Notes: generated from the sequence alone by a model not told the origin. 55,492 bases of DNA from Lachnospiraceae bacterium (GCA_017440375.1 JAFSHK010000030.1:1-55492); one strand, 5' to 3'. Counted from the stretch's first letter, positions 35,653 through 43,325 are shown. Program-made: numbers and translations.

Positions 35653-35807
35653 AAATGTAAGCATTTATAATCTAAAACTTTTGCCGAGGTCACTCGGACA
35701 CATTCACTTTATGGGGTGGGGTTACCACCCCTTATATGTATTGTATCATACAAAATTTTGAAATGCAAATCTTCAACAAACTGAAAGTTATGCGTGTATC
35801 TTACTTT

Positions 35808-36284
35808 TTACATTGTTTCTGCATCCAACCATTCCTTACTTAGTTCTCCACAATTCTCGCATGTTAAAGAAATACTAATCCACTCAAATGCATCTACCCA
35901 ATCTTCTACCGAAAATGAATCATCAGTCGATAAACATTCGTCAATAAAATCTTCCTTACCTTGAGATGAGATATGAACAAGAACCTTGAAACAATCTTCT
36001 TTACAATTAGAACAATGATACTTATTATATGGCAACTCTCTATTAAGAAAGTCATCTCCACATACAAATCCATTCCAACCATGTTTGCCACTATCGAATA
36101 TTACATATTCTTTCTTGCATTGCTTACATAAAATTTTTACCATTAATTGCTCATTACTTTCCCATATTTCAAAATATTCATTTCCACATGAACACTTTAT
36201 TTCTCCTGTTACTTCAAATTCGTTATTATCATTTCCAACAGGGAAAAATATATCTTTCAAATGTGTTGGTACTGGCAATTCCAT
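35808..36284 (-). CDS. Zinc-ribbon protein of unknown function
   Basis: A 158-residue protein with four cysteine pairs: CSCG, CKQC, CSNC and CENC. They suggest two zinc ribbons. GGAGG lies before the ATG. I do not recognise the family. It is the last gene on the minus strand in element 2, 39 bp after its upstream neighbour, and probably shares its transcript. It could be cargo with a host-interaction or defence role, but nothing in the sequence shows that. Confidence 0.7.
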   Translation of the reverse strand: MELPVPTHLKDIFFPVGNDNNEFEVTGEIKCSCGNEYFEIWESNEQLMVKILCKQCKKEYVIFDSGKHGWNGFVCGDDFLNRELPYNKYHCSNCKEDCFKVLVHISSQGKEDFIDECLSTDDSFSVEDWVDAFEWISISLTCENCGELSKEWLDAETM

Positions 36285-36323
36285 AGTATTATTCCTCCAT
36301 CAAATTCAATTTTTACTTTCTTC

Positions 36324-36941
36324 TTAGTGGAACAAGTTATTATCCACAATATATTTTAAATTACATCTATTTAACATCCATGATTTATTCCTTGCCCCAT
36401 TTTGATATTGAATAACCTGTTCTTTATATTCGTCAGATAACCCCTCATATATTTGTTGTGCTTTATCTTTAATTATTTCCTGACCTAAATTATCTGCCAC
36501 AAAGTCAAGATACACATTATATTTTTCAAACCCTTCAAAGAAAAGATATCGTATAGCTGCATTATAATCTTCATCAAATCTTTTTACCAAATCCATCGCA
36601 GTATCTCGAAATCTTTTTTCTAATATATTCTTCGTTTCAAGCAATTTACTTTCCGTTGATATATCATACCAATACCCATCTGTGGGATTATAACTCATAG
36701 ATGCTATTACATTGTCAACTGGTAATTTTCCATATTTTTTATAAATAATCCTCAAATCGGCATTTACTTCGATACTCTGCCCAGATGCATTCCATTTTGA
36801 CGAGAAAAAGTTTATTTCAAACACAATGTCTTTTACTGTTTTCTTCAAAATACCACTTTTTAAATACTTAAAGCCAGTTACTGTTGACAACTCACATATT
36901 AATCTTGTTTTCGTTTCTTCAACACTTAAAATATTTTCCAT
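36324..36941 (-). CDS. Hypothetical protein, possibly DUF4304-like
   Basis: A 205-residue soluble protein. The first half has the pattern 'fold with N-terminal helix, then strands' reading GFKYLKSGILKKTV, IVFEINFFSSKWNASGQSIEVNADLRI, which reminds me of DUF4304; the match is weak. The rest is helical. Start chosen at ATG 36941 after AGGAG rather than the longer frame to 37001. The AT-rich sequence and its style differ from the flanking host genes, as expected for cargo. Confidence 0.6.
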   Translation of the reverse strand: MENILSVEETKTRLICELSTVTGFKYLKSGILKKTVKDIVFEINFFSSKWNASGQSIEVNADLRIIYKKYGKLPVDNVIASMSYNPTDGYWYDISTESKLLETKNILEKRFRDTAMDLVKRFDEDYNAAIRYLFFEGFEKYNVYLDFVADNLGQEIIKDKAQQIYEGLSDEYKEQVIQYQNGARNKSWMLNRCNLKYIVDNNLFH

Positions 36942-37019
36942 TTTTTCTCCTAATAACCCATGTGAAACTTCAAATTTTCCAAAGAGAATTATATCACACA
37001 TTCCCAGAAATAACTACCG

Positions 37020-37919
37020 CTATTTTAGGTACGAAGTAATGCTTGTATCGATACGTGTGTGCCCCAGACAATTCGAAATAATCCATACTGAATCACGCTC
37101 AAAAATATTTCCCTCTCGGTCTTTATAATATGGACTTTTAACTTTTTCTTGTCGTGGAGGGTAGTAAGTTAAGTATTCATCTCTAAGCTTTCTGTTATTC
37201 TTTAGTGTATTATGTAGTGCTTGTGCGTACTCTCTACGCAAGCCATGCACATCTATTTCCTTTGGGATATGCTCAAATATTTTTTGTTGTCCATTTTCTT
37301 TTGCTTTGTCTATGATAGCTTTTATTTCCTGTACTTTATCTGGATGAACAAGAGCAAGGCGGTCACGTCCACCTTTGCTTTTTCTTATATCAAGAAAGTA
37401 ATGTCCATTTTTCTCCACCAGACAATTAACTGTTAATCTTGTTGCGTCACATCTACGACACCCTGTTGAAGTAACCATAGTAAAAATGTCTTTATATTTT
37501 CCTGTTCTGCTTATGTGTTTATCGTTTGCGGTTTCAAGTCGGCTTCTTGTCACGTCTTTACTATGGCGAACAGGGAGCGGAATGTCGAAGCTGTGTCCGT
37601 ATATCATACCAAGTGCAGAACGCTCCATTTTAAGCGTATAGAGCGATTTTCCTTCGTCTAAACGTGTTTCTATGTATTCTTTAACATAACGCTCTGTATG
37701 AGCCAATGAGCCATATTTAACACCTTTATCCATAAGCCACCTTGCATATTCTTCTCCAACCTTGCGATAGGTGTCATAAGTATCAAAGGAATATATTTTA
37801 TAGGTGCTTTCGCCAAATTTCTTTTCCTGTTCAATTTTATCTGTATGCTTACTTTCTCCGTATGCGATTTTATCAGCTAACGAAGAATGAATTTGATTTG
37901 CTATTGTTTTTCTTCCCAA
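37020..37919 (-). CDS. Tyrosine recombinase / phage integrase-family protein
   Basis: A 299-residue protein with a helical SAM-like N-terminal domain (about 45-110) and a C-terminal catalytic domain. Candidate catalytic residues: an arginine in STGCRRCDATRLT, the lysine in KSKGGRDR, HGLRR, and LGHTRIDTSITSYL with the final tyrosine. The TTG start at 37919 is supported by GGAGG 7 bases upstream. A tyrosine enzyme within an element that also has a serine recombinase may resolve multimers, invert DNA or be a remnant. Promoter P3 lies about 200 bp upstream. Confidence 0.75.
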   Translation of the reverse strand: MGRKTIANQIHSSLADKIAYGESKHTDKIEQEKKFGESTYKIYSFDTYDTYRKVGEEYARWLMDKGVKYGSLAHTERYVKEYIETRLDEGKSLYTLKMERSALGMIYGHSFDIPLPVRHSKDVTRSRLETANDKHISRTGKYKDIFTMVTSTGCRRCDATRLTVNCLVEKNGHYFLDIRKSKGGRDRLALVHPDKVQEIKAIIDKAKENGQQKIFEHIPKEIDVHGLRREYAQALHNTLKNNRKLRDEYLTYYPPRQEKVKSPYYKDREGNIFERDSVWIISNCLGHTRIDTSITSYLK

Positions 37920-38426
37920 TTAAAAACCTCCATGTTCTATATAATCTTGTTAAACCCGAAAATATCGGTGGTAGGCTTTTATTTACCTGCTTGCCCTTGC
38001 AGGCTTTTTCTTCTCTCTATATAAAATGCCAATCGGCATATTGCTAAGTTGTTATATGGGTAAACTTGTGAAACACTATACTAAGAATATCCGTAGTCAT
38101 GGATATATCAGAAATACTTACACCTATATTATATAGCATAGAATTGATATATCCAAATATACAAGGCTTATAAGCGTTTACATACTACATAAAATGTGTA
38201 TGTAACGATATAAGCTAAGGTATGGGGGCGGGCATTACCCTCATAGCCAAGCAGAACATTTTCAATGCAAATCAGTTCCAGTCATGTCACCGCAAATCAT
38301 TACTTTACCAGACATATCATTGCAGTTCATTACATTATAAGAATACCTTTTGCATAATAAGGGAGTATTTATAGCTTCCGCACGGAATATTAGATGAAGT
38401 ACCCATAAAACAGGGCACTTCACAAA
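37920..38426. other. Long noncoding stretch in element 2 with possible control or origin signals
   Basis: No convincing gene. It holds promoter P3, the GGATATATCA inverted repeat, related ATCATT/TTCATTAC words near 38290-38335 (possible decayed iterons), and the hairpin GAAGTACCC (38396-38404) / GGGCACTTC (38413-38421) at the end of the upstream gene. It could contain an origin of replication or transfer, but no nick-site motif was recognised. Confidence 0.4.
38101..38156 (-). promoter_or_regulatory. Promoter P3 with inverted-repeat operator
   Basis: Minus strand TTGGAT (38156-38151), 17 bp spacer, TATAAT (38133-38128). GGATATATCA (38101-38110) and its perfect complement TGATATATCC (38145-38154) bracket the start region, one half overlapping the -35. 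It points at the tyrosine recombinase gene. Confidence 0.6.
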
Positions 38427-39020
38427 TTAAAAATTAAATTCGTTAGTGAAATCTTCGTCATCGTCATATTCGCGTGCAAGTTGTTGGTAGTAAGCATCAC
38501 GTTCGGAATCTTCAAATTGTTGAGTTTGATTTTCTGTTATTGACTTTTTCTTGGCATTGTTTTGTTTACTCTTTCTATCTCGACTTCTTCTGGCTTGTAA
38601 CATTTCCCAGTTGTATATTTGCTGTATATCTGTTAAGTATTCAGAATCATCATAATGAAAAGTTCTGATAACTTTTTCTTGAATCAAAGTATCAATAATA
38701 GGTAAACATTCTTCTTTTAAAACACCCCATAAGGGTAGACATTCTGCAATATCTTCTTTAGTAACGTTGTCCCATTTTATATACCAACTTGTTTGACACA
38801 TTCGTTTTCGTAGGTATAAGTAAACTATCATAGTTTTACTGTTTTCTTTAACTAATTTACGAAAAATGGGATTATTGTCAAACTCGTTTACTTCAACTGT
38901 GATATAGTCCATTGTTTGCTCGTAGCATACACCTTTTTCACTTTTAATAGGGTGTTTTTTTGCCAATTCATCAAATATATTGTTATCAATGATTTTATAT
39001 TTTTGGATTTTTCCTGCCAT
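38427..39020 (-). CDS. Hypothetical protein, possibly replication-related
   Basis: A 197-residue protein. A segment around residues 55-140 (MIVYLYLRKRM, WDNVTKEDIAECL, IIDTLIQEKVI) resembles a winged-helix arrangement of the type seen in plasmid and phage replication initiators, while the C-terminus is charged (RRSRDRKSKQ) and ends in an acidic tail. The resemblance is structural impression only. AAGGAGA lies before ATG 39020. It lies 28 bp after the 104-residue gene and is probably in the same operon. Confidence 0.6.
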   Translation of the reverse strand: MAGKIQKYKIIDNNIFDELAKKHPIKSEKGVCYEQTMDYITVEVNEFDNNPIFRKLVKENSKTMIVYLYLRKRMCQTSWYIKWDNVTKEDIAECLPLWGVLKEECLPIIDTLIQEKVIRTFHYDDSEYLTDIQQIYNWEMLQARRSRDRKSKQNNAKKKSITENQTQQFEDSERDAYYQQLAREYDDDEDFTNEFNF

Positions 39021-39048
39021 AATTTTTCTCCTTTCTAGGAGAGAAGCA

Positions 39049-39363
39049 CTAGGCTTCTTCTCCTGTTGAGTTTTCAATAGTGTTTTTAAGATGTTCTATA
39101 AGTTTAAGATATTCTTTTTTTGTTTTGAGATAGACACCCTCAAACAATGCCACAGCCAAAAGAGGCTGTTCTGCGACAATAAGAATGTCTAATAACTCTG
39201 GTAGCGAAAAAGATTCGATAGTAAAAAGAAGTGCATAAAAGTCGAGCTTTGGATTTTCTGTTGCATGAGAGCTATCATCAACAAGCGAATGAAAAACTGA
39301 ACAGAATAAAGCTACAAATTTGATACTGGTAACATCGAGTAATAAATTTAAATTTTTTGGCAT
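39049..39363 (-). CDS. Hypothetical helical protein
   Basis: A 104-residue protein, mostly helical, with repeated hydrophobic stretches (LLLDVTSIKFVALFCSVF, LPELLDILIVAEQPLLAVALF). I do not recognise it. AAAGGAG precedes the ATG. It is the first gene behind promoter P1, whose leader has two copies of the element's operator motif. Confidence 0.6.
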   Translation of the reverse strand: MPKNLNLLLDVTSIKFVALFCSVFHSLVDDSSHATENPKLDFYALLFTIESFSLPELLDILIVAEQPLLAVALFEGVYLKTKKEYLKLIEHLKNTIENSTGEEA

Positions 39364-39410
39364 AGTTTATATCTCCTTTCATAAAACATGGTTTACGTGT
39401 TACATGCTAG

Positions 39411-39513
39411 CCACTTTTTGTGAGCTTGCATAAGATTAAAAAATATATCCCCTCGTTGAGAGGATATATCTATGATATACCATGTTTTTAAATTTGTCAA
39501 CCACTTTTTATGA
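39411..39513 (-). promoter_or_regulatory. Promoter P1 with two operator copies and a leader hairpin
   Basis: Minus strand TTGACA (39500-39495), 17 bp spacer, TATCAT (39477-39472). One operator copy (CCACTTTTTATGA, 39501-39513) abuts the -35; another (CCACTTTTTGTGA, 39411-39423) lies in the leader. At the start site, ATATATCCCCTC (39443-39454) and GAGAGGATATAT (39458-39469) form an 11 of 12 hairpin. Confidence 0.7.
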
Positions 39514-39528
39514 GCCCTCTGTATTTTC

Positions 39529-40590
39529 TTATAAATCGATTGGTCTGGTAGATAAATATTGTTCTATGTTACAGCAAGTGTAAAAGTCCGTTGCTTCATT
39601 CCCTGCATTTATCCAATTTTCAAACTGATTGATTAAGTTTTCGTCATATAGTTTTAAACAACGTGCAAGCTCTTTCTTACCACCATGGTGTTTCAGTTTT
39701 AAGCGTTCATAGTCAATAGGGAATATCATAGGTATCTTATTATAGATACATGATAACTCTAAATTATTGCTATCTTCGCACATTTGCATGAGTTTTTCAA
39801 AGTTCTCTGGAACTGGTCTGTTTCTCTTTACAAGGCTTGATATAACAAAATGTTTCTCCATGAGTTCCAATTCTTCCTTATAATTAACTGTCTGCTCGTA
39901 GCTGTCTGCTTTCATGTGAAAGCCATTCTTGCTACAGCCTGCCATAGCCACTGCCATTTTCTCTGGAATTTTGAAAAGCTCATAGAGCCAAAAAGCCACA
40001 CGGAACGAGGTTGTATATCCGCTACCGATACGACCTCTGTTGTCTTGAATGTCTCCGTCCTCTAAACCATTAACCAATTCAAAGGCTCGTTCATATTCTA
40101 TCGGAGAACGTGGCTGAAAGCCGAAATCACAAGTGCTGTATTCGGATAAAGCACTTTCCCTTGTGTAGTCTGGAATGAGTACCCCGATATTCGCTTCTCG
40201 GAATATTCGGTAATACTTCTTTATATTATCACAGCTTCCAAAAGCATTGATTGAGGTTACTACAATGACCGTGCTAAAAGGTCTGGTATAACAGCTCTTT
40301 GCTTGTTCTACGATACAATCCAACTTGTAGTTCATTCCTCTGCGTGAGCTTGTTATCACATCAACCTGCAACATATCGTCTGGCTTGAATACCATATTGT
40401 TTTCTATAATACTATATTCTGGATTAAGTTCTCTATCTTCAATAGGAAGAAACAAATCTTTATATGCTAACGCTGTATTCTTGTAATCGTGGTAGAGCTT
40501 AGTGTTTTCAAAGTTGGCAATAAGCTCCTCTTTTCTATGTCCTGTGCGAATGCTTGCATATCCATATATATGCTCTGGCATTGTATACAT
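39529..40590 (-). CDS. Resolvase-like protein lacking the catalytic serine
   Basis: A 353-residue protein. Its first residues YGYASIRTG look like the GYARVST strand of serine resolvases, but the catalytic serine position is arginine (R15). A region near residues 75-145 has the resolvase pattern (ITSSRRG, TVIVVTSINAFGS, IKKYYRIFREANIGVLIPDY). It lacks the zinc ribbon and coiled coil of the two recombinases. It may be a catalytically dead DNA-binding protein or regulator; I do not know the family. It shares a divergent control region with recombinase 2. ATG 40590 follows AAAGGAGAG; ATG 40581 is possible. Confidence 0.6.
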   Translation of the reverse strand: MYTMPEHIYGYASIRTGHRKEELIANFENTKLYHDYKNTALAYKDLFLPIEDRELNPEYSIIENNMVFKPDDMLQVDVITSSRRGMNYKLDCIVEQAKSCYTRPFSTVIVVTSINAFGSCDNIKKYYRIFREANIGVLIPDYTRESALSEYSTCDFGFQPRSPIEYERAFELVNGLEDGDIQDNRGRIGSGYTTSFRVAFWLYELFKIPEKMAVAMAGCSKNGFHMKADSYEQTVNYKEELELMEKHFVISSLVKRNRPVPENFEKLMQMCEDSNNLELSCIYNKIPMIFPIDYERLKLKHHGGKKELARCLKLYDENLINQFENWINAGNEATDFYTCCNIEQYLSTRPIDL

Positions 40591-40624
40591 ATATCGAAAC
40601 TCTCCTTTCTGGATTGATACCTAC

Positions 40625-40718
40625 ATTATATAATATCGCTCTCGATAAGTCAACCCACAAAAAGTGGTTGACAAAACAAAATTCTCATGATAGCATATAG
40701 TTATACCACAAAAAGTGG
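40625..40718. promoter_or_regulatory. Divergent promoters around a shared operator
   Basis: Minus strand: TTGACT 40653-40648, 17 bp, TATAAT 40630-40625 (to the resolvase-like gene). Plus strand: TTGACA 40668-40673, 17 bp, TAGCAT 40691-40696 (to the small ORF and recombinase 2). The perfect inverted repeat CCAC-AAAAA-GTGG at 40655-40667 lies between the two -35 boxes. A second copy at 40706-40718 lies at the plus-strand transcription start. Confidence 0.8.
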
Positions 40719-40769
40719 TTAATCAAACGCAAGGAGGTTGAAAATATCAGAGAAAGGAGTTGATGTCCA

Positions 40770-41003
40770 ATGGTTAAGAAAACCGAATGTGACAAGCTCC
40801 CTAATAATAATATTGTAAAGAACGATATTGATGTGGAGCTGTCAATGACTAATACAACCTATCAGCAAACAGAGATTAAAAAGGGTGGAATGAAAGTTAT
40901 CATTGAATGTCCCGACTATTCAGACGAGGACGACAAGATAAAAGACGAGGTGCGACTTATCCTCGTTAATGCCTTACAGGAACACCTAAAGAAAATCTCA
41001 TAA
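40770..41003 (+). CDS. Small protein preceding recombinase 2
   Basis: A 77-residue acidic protein, ATG 40770 with AAAGGAG about 10 bases upstream. The second half (MKVIIECPDYSDEDDK then a helix VRLILVNALQEHLKKI) matches the pattern of the small ORF before recombinase 1. A hairpin (GCAGGGGA 41011-41018 / TCCCCTGC 41023-41030) separates it from the recombinase, which follows after 53 bp. Confidence 0.65.
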   Translation: MVKKTECDKLPNNNIVKNDIDVELSMTNTTYQQTEIKKGGMKVIIECPDYSDEDDKIKDEVRLILVNALQEHLKKIS

Positions 41004-41056
41004 TTATACAGCAGGGGAGTTTTCCCCTGCTCCGAAGAAAGGAGCGTGTTATATAT

Positions 41057-42751
41057 ATGAAACGAGTAAGAATGTTATTACGAGTGAGTTCAGACCAACA
41101 GCTTGAAGCCACAGGTGACTTATCCATTCAACGACAGATTTTGCAGGATTTCATTTCTAAACAAGATGATTGGGTGCTTGATACTAAGGAATATTTTGAG
41201 GGAAGCAAAAGTGCCTACAAGAACACCGCAGAGGAACGAGATGTACTACAAGAGATTTTAGAGGACGCAAGGAACAAAGAGTTTGATATTTTAGTCCCCT
41301 ATAAAGATGATAGAGTTGGACGTCTCATGCTTAATACTTCCTTATATGTAGTAAACTTAAAACGATACAACGTTGATGTGTATTCAGTAAAGGACGGGTG
41401 CATATCTCCTAAGTCAGATGATGACATAGAGGGAATGATGATGTTAATGTTCCGTTATGCAAATGCCCAAAAGAGCAGTAAGGACACAGGAATGCGTGTT
41501 AAAGATACCGCACAGAAATTAGTACAAGGCGGAAAATTCATGGGTGGTTCTGCTCCATTTGGTTATACACTAGAGTTTTCTGGACAAATCAGTAAGCATG
41601 GACGAGCTCTCAAACATCTGGTTATAGTACCAGAACAGGCAGAGCTTGTAAAACACATTTACAGCCTGTCATTAAACAAAGAATATGGCTCGGCTAAAAT
41701 TGCTAAGGAATTGAACTTAAATGAAAAGCATAAGACGTTAGCACCAAACGGAGTTTGGAAAGGTGGAACAATTACGAGTATACTTACCAACCCAATCTAC
41801 GCAGGGCATACAGCCTATAAAAGACGAGAACGCATAAACGGACAATATCACAGATTAGACAGTAAGGATTGGATAACTTCCTATGAAGCTAACGAAGAAA
41901 TTACTATTATTGATAGTGACACATGGAACAAAGTACAAGATAAGCGTAAACAACGCAACGATAAATATATTAAAAAACTTGAGAATAAAGATGTTACAGT
42001 AATTAGGAGGAATGACGGAATGTTACCTTTAGTAGATGTATTGCATTGTGGTTATTGTGGTTCAAAAATGGTTAATGGTAGCAAGTACAACTATTGGACG
42101 ATTAAAGGAACTGGCGAAAGGCGAGCAAGCAAAATTCCTATTTACAAGTGCCAAAATGCTTGGCAGGGTGTACCCCATGACAAAACAAAAATGCACAGAG
42201 CCGATTTACTTGAACCAATCGTGTTTGAAGCATTATCTCAATATATTGGTAAGCTCCAAGAAAATGAAAACGTATTTGAGCAGATTGAGCAAAACCACAA
42301 TTCTGAAAAGAAACAGCTTGAAAAGCTAGTTAAGAAAGAAAAACAGGAACTTGCAAAGATACAGAAAAAAATTGATGTAATGGAAAGCAACATTCCAAAT
42401 GCTATGCTTGGCGAATATCCACTTTCTTTAGAAGAGCTTGTTTCTATCATAAAGAAGCATAAGGAACAACTGGAAGCACAACAGGAAGTGGTAAAGCAAA
42501 AGGAATTAGAGTTTAAAAATTCTTCTGTGAGTGCTGATGATTGGAAAACACTACGAGAGCAAATACCAACATGGCAAGAAGTTTTCCTTAACGCAGATGT
42601 GGCAACTAAACGAGTGTTAGTAAATAAGTTAATAGAGCGAATTGATGTTAAGAAAGATGAAGTCGTTATCCGCTTCAAAATCAATCTTAACGATTTTTTT
42701 CAGCAACCCCGAATGAGTGGTGAGTTCGAGGTACCGGAATCAAGGCTATAA
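41057..42751 (+). CDS. Large serine recombinase 2
   Basis: A 564-residue paralogue of recombinase 1 (shared: LLRVSS, SAYKNT, VLQEILEDA, EFDIL, KDDRVGR). Catalytic serine near residue 11; recombinase domain with GSAPFGYTLE and LTNPIYAGH; zinc ribbon CGYCGSKM; coiled coil about 390-440. Its 3' end crosses the attR core, so the last residues (PESRL) are encoded by host DNA in a different frame from the host protein. In the circular element 2 the frame would instead run on into the 33-residue tail now fused to recombinase 1. No terminator follows, so its transcript may enter the host operon. Confidence 0.85.
   Translation: MKRVRMLLRVSSDQQLEATGDLSIQRQILQDFISKQDDWVLDTKEYFEGSKSAYKNTAEERDVLQEILEDARNKEFDILVPYKDDRVGRLMLNTSLYVVNLKRYNVDVYSVKDGCISPKSDDDIEGMMMLMFRYANAQKSSKDTGMRVKDTAQKLVQGGKFMGGSAPFGYTLEFSGQISKHGRALKHLVIVPEQAELVKHIYSLSLNKEYGSAKIAKELNLNEKHKTLAPNGVWKGGTITSILTNPIYAGHTAYKRRERINGQYHRLDSKDWITSYEANEEITIIDSDTWNKVQDKRKQRNDKYIKKLENKDVTVIRRNDGMLPLVDVLHCGYCGSKMVNGSKYNYWTIKGTGERRASKIPIYKCQNAWQGVPHDKTKMHRADLLEPIVFEALSQYIGKLQENENVFEQIEQNHNSEKKQLEKLVKKEKQELAKIQKKIDVMESNIPNAMLGEYPLSLEELVSIIKKHKEQLEAQQEVVKQKELEFKNSSVSADDWKTLREQIPTWQEVFLNADVATKRVLVNKLIERIDVKKDEVVIRFKINLNDFFQQPRMSGEFEVPESRL
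42703..42750 (+). other. attR: element 2 right arm joined to host right half
   Basis: Element 2 arm GCAACCCCGAATGAGTGGTG (42703-42722), core GGTA at 42730-42733, then host sequence from CCGGAATCAAGG. Host CGGAATCAA (42735-42743) mirrors TTGATTCCG in the left arm of element 1 (35488-35496) at the same distance from the core. Confidence 0.8.
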
Positions 42752-43313
42752 CTTCACTATCACATCTTCGACAGCCTATGATCAGAAATGGATTTACGGT
42801 AGGAATACGTTTGAAAATATTGACCGTCTGGTGGATTCCATTTTTGCCAATTTCCTTTCCAGACCGGGGGTAAGACAGCCAATTTTTACATCTTATTGCG
42901 ATGGCAAAAGAGTCACTTGTGATGGTCTCAGCCAGTGGGGCTCCAAGTATTTGGGAGACGAAGGATATTCGGCAATTGAAATTATTCGTTATTATTACGG
43001 TAGTGATATGTATATTAATACAGCGGTTAGTATTTCCGGAGTACCGTCTTCTTTTCCGGGCTATAATCTAACGATTGGTGCATCCGGTGATAAGGTAAGG
43101 CAGTTGCAGCAACAGTTGAACCGGATTGCACAGAACTTTCCGGCGATTCCAAGAGTGACAGTAGATGGTATCTATGGGCAGGGAACTGCAGAAGCAGTAA
43201 GAGTTTTTCAACGAGTATTTGGTTTACCGGCAACAGGTATAACAGATTATCCAACGTGGTATGAAATTTCTAATATCTATGTAGGAGTCAGCCGAATTGC
43301 AGAACCAAATTGA
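42732..43313 (+). pseudogene. SpoIID-like peptidoglycan-binding protein gene, 3' part
   Basis: The last 193 codons of the split gene. It continues the SpoIID-like region (YNFTITSSTAYDQKWIYGRN, then CDGLSQWGSKYLGDEGYSA) and ends in a peptidoglycan-binding type 1 domain (IGASGDKVRQLQQQLNRI, VDGIYGQGTAEAVRVFQ). GTG or ATG codons just before the junction (42713-42717) keep a frame open but have no ribosome binding site. The intact protein would have 421 residues. SpoIID proteins act on the cell wall during engulfment; here the role is inferred only from similarity. It ends 12 bp before the next gene. Confidence 0.85.
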
Positions 43314-43325
43314 GAAGGTCCCACT

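Larger units (their letters stand above)
31441..42731. mobile_element. Composite of two tandem serine-recombinase elements
   Basis: The 11,291 bp between the two halves of the SpoIID-like gene. It is bounded by GGTA cores at 31439-31442 and 42730-42733, and a third core at 35498-35501 divides it. Each unit ends on the right in a small ORF and a large serine recombinase that reads across the core. Removing the whole interval restores an open frame exactly. It could leave as one piece or in two steps. Confidence 0.85.
35500..42731 (+). mobile_element. Element 2 (7232 bp)
   Basis: Contents: a left-end terminator, a zinc-ribbon protein, an unknown protein, a tyrosine recombinase, a possible replication or regulatory pair, a resolvase-like protein, a small ORF and serine recombinase 2. 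Joined ends give arms 42703-42722 and 35509-35528 that mirror in 19 of 20 positions, both 9.5 bp from the central GT. Confidence 0.85.

Noticed and set aside
38226-38345. Short minus-strand frame starting MNCNDMSGKVMICGDMTG
   Set aside because: Only about 22 codons, no ribosome binding site, in a noncoding control region.
31434-42721. GAGTGGT shared by the host left flank and the element 2 right end as the crossover core
   Set aside because: Using it leaves extra bases in the rejoined gene and breaks the frame; the GGTA core restores the frame and centres both palindromes.
35509-42722. A 19 of 20 inverted repeat (35509-35528 and 42703-42722) suggesting that the region between was inverted
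   Set aside because: The two copies lie at equal distance (9.5 bp) from matching GGTA cores and form the two arms of one attP when the ends of element 2 are joined, so no inversion is needed.
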